64,000 bases of DNA. Origin: Anisodus tanguticus. Taxonomy: Eukaryota; Streptophyta; Magnoliopsida; Solanales; Solanaceae. The DNA is taken from the NCBI GenBank assembly GCA_034509755.1, contig CM067559.1, forward strand, positions 38,398,032-38,462,031. Direction: 5' to 3'. Positions 53,459 to 62,578 of this stretch are shown in pieces. Position 1 is the first letter of the stretch, and each line of letters starts with the position of its first letter. Made by a program: the position numbers and the translations under genes. The notes below the pieces were generated by a model. The model was not told the origin of the DNA. It saw only the letters and a list, made by a program, of their open reading frames with translations, and did not search any database.

Positions 53459-54639
53459 GACTCTGTCCAGTCACTAGTCTTAGGTTACTATTCATCATCC
53501 CTGCCATTCGTATTTTAGTTACTATTTAGAAGCTCCAGTACAGAGTGCTTATATGCTTTCTCCTTCTTGATCTTTCATCTCTTCTTCTAAGCTTTACCCC
53601 GGTTATGTAACTCATCTTTAACCACACCCAAAACGGCCACAACAAATTCCTTCGGCGGACATCACGAGCCTAGTATCAACCACCGTTGACATAGGAATTT
53701 ACAAAGTTAATCCATAAAGTTCATAACGGAGCTTGTCCGATAACCATATACTAAATCAAGAAGTCGACCATGTTAGGCATGCTATCTTTGAAAACTTTAA
53801 ACGATAATTTCGAACATTCATGGCGGAAATTATAACAATAACTCAAGATTCATGATGAAAAATAACGACGGTATATTAACATGATTTCTTGCAATTTCGC
53901 AAGATTGTAGTTTTCAAAACTAAAACATAATTTACAGGAGATAAACTTCGAAAGATAAACTTACATGTCTAGAAAGTATCGGGAATTTCCCTTTCGGGAG
54001 TCCCGACTTGCTACGGCCATCGGTAGGAATCTACTAAAACAAACTTGCTTTACATCCGATGGAGTTTATACAAGGGGAGAGGGGATATAAACATATGTGG
54101 GATACTAAAGCTAGAGGGTTGATTTTTACTCTCTTTCTCTTCTCTCTTGTCTATCTACGTACGTCGAGGAGTCGATATTTATAGGCGTCACGCGGACTTC
54201 AAACTTCGGACTTCAAATTGAAAAAAGAATCTTCAAAAGTTTTTGCCGGGTGCGCTGTGGGCCCCATCGTCACTTTATCTTTTGAAAATTTGTCCTTTCT
54301 TTTGTCGTCTTTCGTTTGTCGGCTTTTCCTTTTTGGAAAGCTATTTCCTTAGTCAAAAGGTGTCCTCTTTATGTCCGCATCGGTCTTTTTTCGTCCGCAT
54401 CGTCCCGCTTTAAACGCCGGCCGTTGCTTTTTGTTCTTCTATCTTTCTATGTGTCTAAATTGTGTCTTGCTACCGAGTCGAAACTCATTCCGAGTCATAT
54501 CCGTTAGGATCTTGGGCCTCCCGGGCATAATTAGACTGTCCGAATTCCTCGTCCGAACCGGTCTCGAAACATGATCTATGTCTTCGTTTTCCCCGACAAA
54601 ATTGGTTGTGGATTGCCCGTAGGACCGGTTTCGTTAATT

Positions 54640-55728
54640 CTATAGATGTAACATGTTTCGTTTCGGTTCTTGAGAGTCTTTAATCATTTTTTCTTTGAAC
54701 AAATTTTCTAATGTCTCTTTTATTATTTGTTCAATGTCTTTAGTCTTTTTCTTCGTCTGTTTGCTCCTTGTTTTGGAAGAGGTTCCGGATAACGTTTGAG
54801 GGAGCCTTCGTACGTTCCGAGAGGAGCTTGCTTCCTCTCGTTCACTTTTTGGCAAAGTGACGCCCATTAACGGGTTTGAGGAGTCTTTACCGGCGACCGT
54901 TTGTACCGGACTAGTTGTATCGATACCCGATACAATAGGTCTTTTTGCATTCATTAGGGAATGCACACTGTCTTATCCATTTTTTGAGGAGTTGGAGAAC
55001 TCGTTGAGTCCGTTTTCGGGTTTCTTGTCCGAGTAAGAGTTCTAGTTGGGTAGTCTTTTCTAAGAGGCTTATAACTTGGATCCGGAGCTCGTCTTTAGTC
55101 CGGTTGAGCCTTTTGAAAGACTCGTCATGGAATTACAAAGTGGTCACAAAAAATTATTTTGTCTCGTGTCTCTTTGAATATTGTACCGAGGAGTTTGAGT
55201 GGGATTATATCTCAGGGCTGGAGAAAGGTAGTAGTTAGGTCCTAGTATTCCTTTCGCGTAGTCCAGAGCCTCATTAAAATCATTAAAACCCTTAAATAGT
55301 GGGGTTTTGAAATCTTTAATAGAGTCCACTACTTCTAACCAAGTTTGAAAAACTCCTTTTGTCTTTCCGTGTATTACCACGTAATATTTAAAACGTTTGT
55401 CTAAATTTTTCTGGTGAAAATAAAAACTAGTACTATTTAGAGTAGCCACAAAATGGCTATTGTCTTTTCTTGAATGCGAAATCCATAAATTGTCTAGCAA
55501 ACATTTCGTTGCTTGTCTATAACATGCTCGGGTAAAACCTTAAAAGTCATGTTTGATGGCGGGTATGAAATCAAATTATTCTTACCGAACACCGTCTCTC
55601 TAATTGAGGAGTCTCAAGAGCAAGAGTGGGCCCGAAATTCGGGTTCCCGTAACCGATTGTCTATATGAGTCTGCGGGTTTGGCGGGCCTTTCCTTTGTCT
55701 TTTGAAGTCGGGATTTAGAAGTGCTCAT
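54640..55728 (-). pseudogene. Viral ORF4 with viroplasmin-like domain, broken
   Basis: Candidate ATG at 55728. The middle part (55500-55144) has FKYYVVIHGKTKGVFQTW, then FKTPLFKGFNDFNEALDYAK, matching the caulimovirus viroplasmin (Cauli_VI) fold pattern YYVV-x-G-x-G-x-TW with a later F-x-F-x-EA. After a break near 55140, a heptad-like stretch (ESFKRLNRTKDELRIQVISL) and a Lys/Glu-rich end (54966-54640) follow. At least two frame changes. In caulimoviruses viroplasmin/TAV forms inclusion bodies and aids translation; whether this ORF did so is unknown. The C-terminal part is repeated at the window's right edge. Confidence 0.7.
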
Positions 55729-55779
55729 GTCGTTAAGAATAAACAAAGATTGTTAGGCCTTTTTTCGAAAACGACTTAA

Positions 55780-56331
55780 CACTACCCTTATCGTCTTGGT
55801 TATTTGTAACCTACTTAATTGGTCCGCTAAATGGTTATCCTTTCCTTTTATGTGCTCAAATACTAAATTATATATAGAAACAAAGATCAAGGAAATTTAA
55901 CCATCTTCTTCTACTACTATTCTTGTCGTTAATCTTTTGGTGAAACTTAACAATCGCTTCACAACTGTTCTAACTAAAGTCTCGGGTTTGTTTAGGATGT
56001 ATAGTCTAAAAGCATTTAACCCATAAATTACAGCTAAAATTTCCGCGTCTATACTACTCATATTACCTTTTTCTTTGTACTTCCCACTGTGGTAAGCACA
56101 AATTTTTTCTGTAGTCTTACTACTGTATTTGTTAGTTCTTGCTTTAAGGACAGCTCCCCATCCTTCAAAGCTGCCATCAGTCTCTACTATCAAATAATCT
56201 GTCTCAAGTGGCAAATTGAGGTCCGGGATATTTCGAATTTCTTTGTTTAAGTAATTTAACGATTTTAATGTCTTCATCGTTAAACTTCTTTTGTCCTTTA
56301 GACCCTGTTTTTGAGTACAAAGGTCCAGCAA
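55780..56331 (-). pseudogene. Viral polyprotein: RNase H domain
   Basis: The frame 56331-55897 contains YLIVETDGSFEGWGAVLKA (first catalytic Asp) and SSIDAEILAVIYGLNAFRLY (catalytic Glu). After a stop at 55897 the conserved end FEHIKGKDNHLADQLSRL is seen in another frame near 55860-55800. The domain is therefore complete in content but frameshifted. Confidence 0.85.
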
Positions 56332-57300
56332 CTTTTCCTAAGTCTTTTATAAAAGTTCTGGCATAATTTAATATACCTAAGAATTTTTGTAATTCTTTGG
56401 TTTTATCTAACCTGTCTGGCATTTCCAAGGCTTTCTTGGCAATGTGTGGCTGAAGTTTTATTTTTCCTTCGCCTATTATTACTCCTAAGAAATTAATATA
56501 AGTCTTACATAACTCCATCTTCTTCTTGCTAATTATGATACCGTTTTTAACGAAAAGTCTAAAACCGTCTCGCAGATGACCTAAGTGTTCGCCATACATC
56601 GCTACTAAAAACAAGGATATCATCTACATAAACTATAGTAAATCTTTTATAGTCGAAAAAATCTCATCCATTTTTCTTTGAAAAATGGGTGGGGGCGATC
56701 TTCAGCCGAAAGGCATTACTAGCCATTCAAAGTGGCCTTCGTAAGTGTAAACGCCGTCCATTCAATGTCGTTAGGATGCATTTTCACTTGCCGCAGTTCG
56801 ATTTACAATCGAATTTACTGAAAAAGTTCTTTCCTTGAATTCGATTTATAAGTTCTGTTTTGTCTGGCAGTTTATAGCCGTCACTTCTAGTATTATCGTT
56901 TAGCCTCTTGTAGTTAATTACCATTCTTGCCTTGCCTCTGACAATCTCTGAATGATTTCTTACAATGAAGGCCGCCGATCTGTGTTTAGAAGTGGATCTT
57001 CTAATAATTTCTAAGTCTAGTAGTTCTTTAATCTGAGACTTAAAATCTTCTAAGTCTAGGTTGGTAGCCTCTATCGAAGCTGTTCTAATTATGTATTCTG
57101 GATTTATAATGTCTAGCTCGCAGAGGATCTTGTTATTGTTCCAATGCTTTAGCGGTTTTTCTCCGATTATTTCTAATTCGTCTAGAATCTTTATAATGTT
57201 TTCTAGATCTTTTTTGTCTTTGATTACTCCTATTTTTTCTATTCCCGTCTTAAAGTTATAGAAATCGTTTCTAAGTCTATTAATGTATAATTCTTTTCTA
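56204..57300 (-). pseudogene. Viral polyprotein: reverse transcriptase
   Basis: Blocks in order on the minus strand: KHRSAAFIVRNHSEIVRGKA, MVINYKRLNDNT, DKTELINRIQGKNFFSKFD, then stops and a missing segment near 56.7 kb, VYVDDILVF (catalytic YVDD, ~56630-56605), and the thumb/connection INFLGVIIGEGKIKLQPHIA with LQKFLGILNYARTFIKDLGK. The frame changes just after YVDD. It is not translatable as one product. Confidence 0.88.
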
Positions 57301-57696
57301 GCAGAAATCTTCTACTTCTTCTTCTAATTCTTCTACTAACATTTCTGAAGCTTGTGCACAACTTTGTCCCTCTTTACTGCAACTGTTACAACAACTTTCA
57401 TTGTTAGTAAGGTTTAGCGTAGGGAGTTTTACTACTTTCGTAGCTATTTTTTGCGTATGCACAGGGGTATACGTACTATTTCGTTGGAGAATTACTCCAT
57501 CTCTATAGATTGTACAGCTTCCGTTGTTATTTAAAAGAAAGTCTAAACCTATTATAAAGTCTGTATTTATATTGAGGTCTCTGACATATATTTTATCTAA
57601 TTTATATCCGGATTATTGGTGCGGTATTTATAAAACTAATATTAGCTTCTTGCAGGTAAAAATTGTAGAAATTAAAAGTCCCATCCATTTGTATGG
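57301..57696 (-). pseudogene. Viral protease-RT connecting region, frame broken
   Basis: The minus strand is viral in composition and lies between the DTG block and the RT. No frame stays open through it; short segments with Cys-rich and acidic residues are visible (57300-57420). I identify no domain. Confidence 0.5.
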
Positions 57697-57942
57697 TCAA
57701 GAGGGTTTTTCCAGCGTCTTTACAAGATGAGGAGGGATAATCTTTTTATTTATGATGCTTCTAGTGCATCCTGTATCTATTAGAGCTAAAGTTGTAATTT
57801 CATAGTCTCTAATTTTTACCTTAGTCATTAGTCTTATTGCACTGAATTTCTTGTCTTCATTACATATCAGAATTTTATCTTCTGAGTTTAGGAGTTCTGA
57901 AGCTACTTCAGTCTCATTCGTTCTTCTTCGATTCGGCGCCAA
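57697..57942 (-). pseudogene. Viral polyprotein: aspartic protease
   Basis: EITTLALIDTGCTRSIINKK holds the DTG active-site motif in the usual caulimovirid setting (hydrophobic strand, D-T-G-C, S-I-I). The open frame covers only the first half; it stops at 57697. The protease would cleave the polyprotein between coat and RT. Confidence 0.82.
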
Positions 57943-58173
57943 TTTCTATTACAGGCTGTTTTCCTTTTTCTAGGTTATTTAGCCTAAGTTCTAGATTGTT
58001 TACTCTAGTTTCTAATGTAATAATTCTCAAAGGAAGGGTTTGGTCTACCAACATTTCTTCCTTTATCCTATGACTGTCTAGTTTTGGGCTAATTACTATG
58101 TCTAGTTCTTTCTGGAGGCAATTTATGCATCCTTCTACGTAACACTTTTTGCATTTTGCTCTCTTGGTCCTCG

Positions 58174-59868
58174 CTAGGGAACCATTTGCATATGCAACAA
58201 GGAGTCTTTGTCTAGACCTTTATTTGTTTCAAAACAATGGTCACAGTCTGTAAACGTATTTACTAAATTATTTAAGTTTTCATTTAAGTCTAGTTTACCG
58301 ATTCCCATCTCATTAATGAATTCGTCTGCCTCTGAATCTGAGGAATCTATTCTAGGATTATCTCCGGTGTCTATGGAGACAATAGAGTAAATACTTTCCG
58401 TATCGGACATGTATTCATCTACATTTATCAGGGTCTCCTGAAAATCTTCTATTAGTTGGGCGTTCTTAGAATTATTATTAATTCTTTTTGGGCAAGTATT
58501 TGCTAAATGTTCTATACTGCCACAAGTGAAACACTCTAATCTGTTCTTATACGTTCTATCATTCCTATATTTTCTAATATGTCTATTTTTGTCTAAGTAA
58601 GGCTTTTTAGCTATTGACTTTCGGAGATAGTATCTCTTCTTGTCATATCTATCGTAATTTTGATAGCCATACTTTTTCTTCTTTTTATAACTACTCTTCT
58701 TAGGTGGGTCTTTGTCATAACTCTGGGTGGTGTAGATCACGCTTTTACAAAAACTTAGCTCATTTTGTTTGAGCTGCTTTTGTATTTGGAGATGCGTACA
58801 CTTTTCCTGGAGTATTTCCATGACATGCTGGATTCTATGTCCTATAGACCATCTAGCGTTAGGATTTTGTATAATTCCGTCACGCTTACTCCACCTTTCT
58901 TCTATTTCTCGTCCTAAAGCTCCTGGGAGTTTATTGAAGAGCTTTTTCCCGAGATCTTGATCAAACGAGTTACCGCTGATCGTACAATAATAGAAGAAAT
59001 CATTTAAAAACTTTTTAATGTAAACCCAGTTACTAATACTTAATTGTTCTAACTTAATTAAAGCATTTCTTTGGAGAACAATTAGTCCGCTATTCGGATC
59101 TTCTCCAGTGATCAACGTATGAATCTTGTTGGTAAAATTGTAGGGATTTGATCCCATTGCTACCAACTGGTGAAATTCTTCTGGGAAATTTATCTTGTAG
59201 GCTTCCCAGAGGGCTTTGGTTGATTCTCCTAAGAAAGTCTCTAAGTATTTATACATGGATTCTGCGTCTGATTCTTGATAATTTTGTATATAATCTGCCA
59301 CCACTATTCCCTTCCATAGATCTATTACGGAATTCCATCTTTGGGGGTCGTGTGCAGCTATATTGAGAATTTTTCCCTTATTGCCTCCTTCTTGGAGGGT
59401 TATGGGTTCTTCTAATGGCATTCTTCTGCCAGATGGTTTAACATTATCAATAGGTTCTCCTGAGGTTCTATATACTCTACGTCTGGGGACGTTGCCTGTG
59501 CTAGTGTCTACCGTAATGTTTTCGCCAGTGGTCCTTTGGAAAGGACTAGAGCTTGAGGCACTAGTTTCCATCAGTTCTTTCAAACTAATTTCAGAAATAG
59601 TGTCTAACTCATCTTCTTCTTCTGACTCAAAATCCTTTATCAGATTTTCAAACATTAATTCTTTTTTCTTTAGGCTTTCTCTATATCCTAAATTGTCTGA
59701 TCTTAACTCGCAACTCTTAAAATGTTCTATGGTTAATTCTAATTCCATATTGTCCTTTTTACAACCCTTACATCTAAACAACATTTTAGGTTTCTGTTTC
59801 TTTAATTCTTTCGCCTTTTCTATAGCTAAGTCTACTTCATATTCCTCTTGAATAAGTTCTATGTTCAT
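58174..59868 (-). CDS. Viral polyprotein: coat protein with CCHC zinc finger
   Basis: 564 open codons, the longest intact viral frame. Acidic N terminus, a central capsid region (ILNIAAHDPQRWNSVIDLWK, EALWEAY-type helix, NFTNKIHTLITGEDP), a Lys/Arg/Tyr-rich stretch, then CFTCGSIEHLANTCPKR (C-x2-C-x4-H-x4-C) and an acidic tail. In badna- and tungroviruses this part of ORF3 yields the capsid protein that packages DNA. An in-frame stop (~59929) separates it from the movement region upstream. Confidence 0.85.
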   Translation of the reverse strand: MNIELIQEEYEVDLAIEKAKELKKQKPKMLFRCKGCKKDNMELELTIEHFKSCELRSDNLGYRESLKKKELMFENLIKDFESEEEDELDTISEISLKELMETSASSSSPFQRTTGENITVDTSTGNVPRRRVYRTSGEPIDNVKPSGRRMPLEEPITLQEGGNKGKILNIAAHDPQRWNSVIDLWKGIVVADYIQNYQESDAESMYKYLETFLGESTKALWEAYKINFPEEFHQLVAMGSNPYNFTNKIHTLITGEDPNSGLIVLQRNALIKLEQLSISNWVYIKKFLNDFFYYCTISGNSFDQDLGKKLFNKLPGALGREIEERWSKRDGIIQNPNARWSIGHRIQHVMEILQEKCTHLQIQKQLKQNELSFCKSVIYTTQSYDKDPPKKSSYKKKKKYGYQNYDRYDKKRYYLRKSIAKKPYLDKNRHIRKYRNDRTYKNRLECFTCGSIEHLANTCPKRINNNSKNAQLIEDFQETLINVDEYMSDTESIYSIVSIDTGDNPRIDSSDSEADEFINEMGIGKLDLNENLNNLVNTFTDCDHCFETNKGLDKDSLLHMQMVP

Positions 59869-60052
59869 GAGGTTTAAATCTGATTCTTCTATGGTGCTTT
59901 CTTCGTCGCATTCTTTCGTGTATAACTATAGTCTCGTAAATCTTATAGAGGTTTCTCCTCTTAAGTTTGTGTATTCTACATGACCCGCCGGTTTTAGCAG
60001 TTTTTTTCTATTATTAAAGTAGTCTAACTTCCATTCCAAACCTGCATATTCC

Positions 60053-60812
60053 TCAAAGTTGGATTTTGGTAGGTTTAATGAGGTTTATACCTTTGTTACT
60101 CATTAATTCTACTACGTCGTCTATTTTTATTTTAAACTTTGTATTACTATTGGTTGTTATCTTTCCTAAAAATCCTAAGCATAATAGTAAGTTATTGCCG
60201 CTATGCATTTCTTCATAGCCTTTAGTCTGTATTCCTAGTTTTATGTGATTTCCACATTCTTTAAGATTCATTAGGAAATCGGGGCTTAGGTAGAATATAC
60301 CACCATTGTCTCGTCATATCTATTTTCGTCATGCCGATGATGGATTTTCTCATGTCTCCCCATCTATCGTCGTAAATAGTTAACAATACTTTACTACCTA
60401 GGTTCTTTCTAGTTAAGCCTTTTATACCTATTACTATTAGTCCCATATGCATGAGGCTTTTAGTACTTTTGTTTATGTGTCTAAAGGAATCTTCACTAAT
60501 TAACTTAATCTTTTGCGCAGAGTTTCCCAATACAGACAACTGTTCTTCTCTATAGTGTCTATACAGTTGTGCATTTGAGGCAAACCTTCCTGCATTGTAT
60601 AATGTTCTAGGATTAAGTAGATTCAACTGGTTTTGTTGGAATATACTTATGTCTCTATCTACATTTATTATTTCACTAAGTTGCTTGTTATTATCTTCAG
60701 GGGTTCTTTTTGCTAGAAATCTGGATAATAAATTATTTCCTATCCTGTCTTCTGAGAAACTGGGTCTGGGGTTGTCTCTTTCGTTTCTTGATCGACCTGT
60801 AAGAAAGTCCAT
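60053..60812 (-). pseudogene. Viral polyprotein: movement protein
   Basis: The frame 60812-60261 has LYNAGRFASNAQLYRHYREE and IKGLTRKNLGSKVLLTIYDD with RWGDMRKSIIGMTKIDM, typical of badna/tungrovirus 30K-type movement proteins. It shifts to the frame 60271-60053 for HIKLGIQTKGYEEMHSGNN. It also overlaps the frame of the polyprotein N terminus, so there is a second shift at ~60.75-60.81 kb. These proteins modify plasmodesmata for cell-to-cell spread. Confidence 0.85.
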
Positions 60813-61147
60813 TTCTGAGCCTTTTTTACTCTCAGGTCTTTTTCTTTCTGAGGGGTGATCTCTACTTTTCTTAACTGAGTTATTAGTTCGCCTACTTGCT
60901 TATCTTTTGATGTCTCAGTAGTTCGGTCTATATGAGCTATTCTTTCACTTAAAAAATCTAGCTTTTTGGTTAAATTATCTATCTTTTTGGTGAGGTCTAT
61001 TACTAAAGCTGTTAGAACTATGTTTTGTTGTACTAGAATCTGGTCTGATTTAGCAGTAGGTATATATTCTTTATAATCTGTAGGTAAAGCTATAGTTTTT
61101 TCCACTATTCTTAATGCTTCTTCTATTGCAGGACTATTTCTTATCAT
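60740..61147 (-). pseudogene. Viral polyprotein N-terminal region
   Basis: Starts MIRNSPAIEEALRIVEKTIA at 61147, overlapping the ORF2 stop by four bases (ATGA at 61147-61144), as between badnavirus ORFs 2 and 3. It has a coiled-coil-like segment (TKKIDNLTKKLDFLSERIAH) and a Lys-rich end, and runs out of frame at 60740. No enzyme domain. Confidence 0.75.
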
Positions 61148-61620
61148 GAGATTATTACTTGCTTAAGGTCTAAGATTACCTTTTCTAATTCTAATACTTT
61201 ACTAATTAATTCTTGTTTAATGCTTAAGTTCTCTTGACTAATTTTTAATTCTATATCTATTAGATTATTTTTAAAATAACTTTCTAAGTACGTTACGGTA
61301 CTTAGCTTTCTAAAGTCACAACTGGTTATTAGGTTATTTATGTATTCTAAATTGGAATCTGATCTTTTAAAGATTAGTTCTTGTCTTTTTAAAACTTCTT
61401 CTAGTTTGTTTAAGTTGCTTATATATAAACTATTATTATCCTTAACCTTTTCACTTAGATTAATTATTAAATCTACTATAGAATTTAATTGTCTCTCTTC
61501 GCTATGCAAAGAGTGTTCTCCTTCGCTAAAGTTACACTTTATAATACTATGGTCTTTTAGATTTCTAAACTTTTTTTTGGTACGATCTGTAAATCTAAGT
61601 AATCTAGCTTTCTTAGGTGA
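61144..61620 (-). pseudogene. Viral ORF2 (coiled-coil protein)
   Basis: The open frame 61509-61144 (121 codons) is rich in Leu, Lys, Glu and Ile with heptad spacing (LNKLEEVLKRQELIF, QELISKVLELEKVILDLKQ). The frame before 61509 continues to ~61620 only after a change at an A8 run (minus strand), and no ATG is seen at its head. Size, order and coiled coil resemble badnavirus ORF2 (virion-associated, DNA-binding), but sequence identity cannot be claimed. Confidence 0.65.
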
Positions 61621-61627
61621 GCTATTT

Positions 61628-62198
61628 TTAACCTAATGGAAAATAAGCTAGGAGTTTCTTAAGCTTAGTCTTTTGATAGGCAATCCAATCGTCGGCGTAT
61701 GTTATATCGCCTTGAATTCCTTGAATGTGCCACCTTATGTCTTCTAGCGACCTATTGTCTATGGTTGCTAAAAAGATGTTTTCTTCTATGCTAGCTAGGA
61801 ACCTATTGTATTCTAATTCTAGCAGAATTGGTCTAACGTTTGTATTAAAATATTCTAAAAGTCCTTCTATGCTTAGAGCTTGTGCGGACAGTTCTTTGTA
61901 TAAACCTATTAGTTCTCTTTTAGCTATAATGTGTCTACTCTTCCTTTTATGCTCTCTAGTAATATTCCACCTAATAAAATTAAGTTTATGGACGAACGGT
62001 ACGTGGTTCATACGGTCTGAATCTATGAGTGTTTCTAAAGAGTCTTTTCCTTTTTAGGCTTCTAATTAACTGATACTCTAAGTCTGATATCTGATCTATT
62101 AAAACAGATAGTCTAGAGGGATTTTCTTTACTGTTACTTAAGCGTATATACTCAGGTACTAAGAAGTCTAATTGATTTTTCACTTCTTCTGGTTTCAT
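61628..62198 (-). pseudogene. Viral ORF1, frameshifted
   Basis: The first ATG after the primer site (62198) opens 70 codons (KPEEVKNQLDFLVPEYIRLS, SVLIDQISDLEYQLIRSL). A shift near 62045 moves to the frame running to 61628 (NFIRWNITREHKRKSRHI, LEYNRFLASIEENIFLATID, ADDWIAYQKTKLKKLLAYF). Together ~190 residues, close to badna/tungrovirus ORF1 in position and size. Function in that group is poorly known. Confidence 0.65.
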
Positions 62199-62227
62199 AC
62201 AGAGTGGGGTCTGAGAATCTTTTTTAC

Positions 62228-62239
62228 GCTCTGATACCA
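62228..62239 (-). other. tRNA-Met primer binding site of the pararetrovirus
   Basis: The minus strand reads tggtatcagagc, the exact complement of the plant initiator tRNA-Met 3' end. This marks position 1 of the viral genome map and the minus-strand DNA start. Confidence 0.93.
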
Positions 62240-62370
62240 AGATAAAATAAGGGGTGTGTATTTCAATTGGTTGTCTCAATATCGCGGGGGTAAATAAGTT
62301 GTGTGGTCCTACTCGGTACTCTTTCCAAATAACAACTAGTCATATAAGTATCTCAATCTAAAGTCTATCT

Positions 62371-62379
62371 CCTTTTATA
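62371..62379 (-). promoter_or_regulatory. Viral TATA box, proximal
   Basis: The minus strand reads tataaaagg about 130 bases upstream of the primer site. Start of transcription is expected near 62345, giving a short leader before the primer site. Confidence 0.7.
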
Positions 62380-62517
62380 ATTAAAAAATTTTTTTTTTGG
62401 GTGTGTATTTCAATGAGTTGTCTCAATATCGCGGGGGTCAATAAGTTGTGTGGTCCTACTCGGTACTCTTTCCAAATAACAACTAGTCATATAAGTATCT
62501 CAATCTAAAGTCTATCT

Positions 62518-62526
62518 CCTTTTATA
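62518..62526 (-). promoter_or_regulatory. Viral TATA box, distal duplicate
   Basis: Second tataaaagg on the minus strand, directly downstream of the A46 run, from duplication of the promoter block. Confidence 0.7.
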
Positions 62527-62529
62527 ATT

Positions 62530-62532
<3 letters not shown>

Positions 62533-62578
<46 letters not shown>
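62533..62578 (-). repeat. Homopolymer A46 (minus strand)
   Basis: 46 T on the plus strand, at the same place as the 39-base run in the left copy. Length is likely unreliable in sequencing. Confidence 0.88.

Larger units (their letters stand above)
53273..54843 (-). repeat. Pararetrovirus terminal repeat, left copy
   Basis: Homologous to 62242-64000 (which carries an extra ~148-bp duplication). It covers the C-terminal part of ORF4, the intergenic region and the promoter. It begins at ataaaataaggggtgtg directly after host-like sequence. Differences to the right copy cluster at CAG/CTG sites. Confidence 0.93.
62250..62533 (-). repeat. Tandem duplication of the viral promoter/leader block
   Basis: 62250-62385 and 62398-62533 are near-identical (gtgtatttcaat, gttgtctcaatatcgcgggg, tcctactcggtactctttcc, taaagtctatctccttttat). 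The left terminal repeat has only one block. A T10 run at ~62387-62396 separates them, a T46 run follows. Confidence 0.9.
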
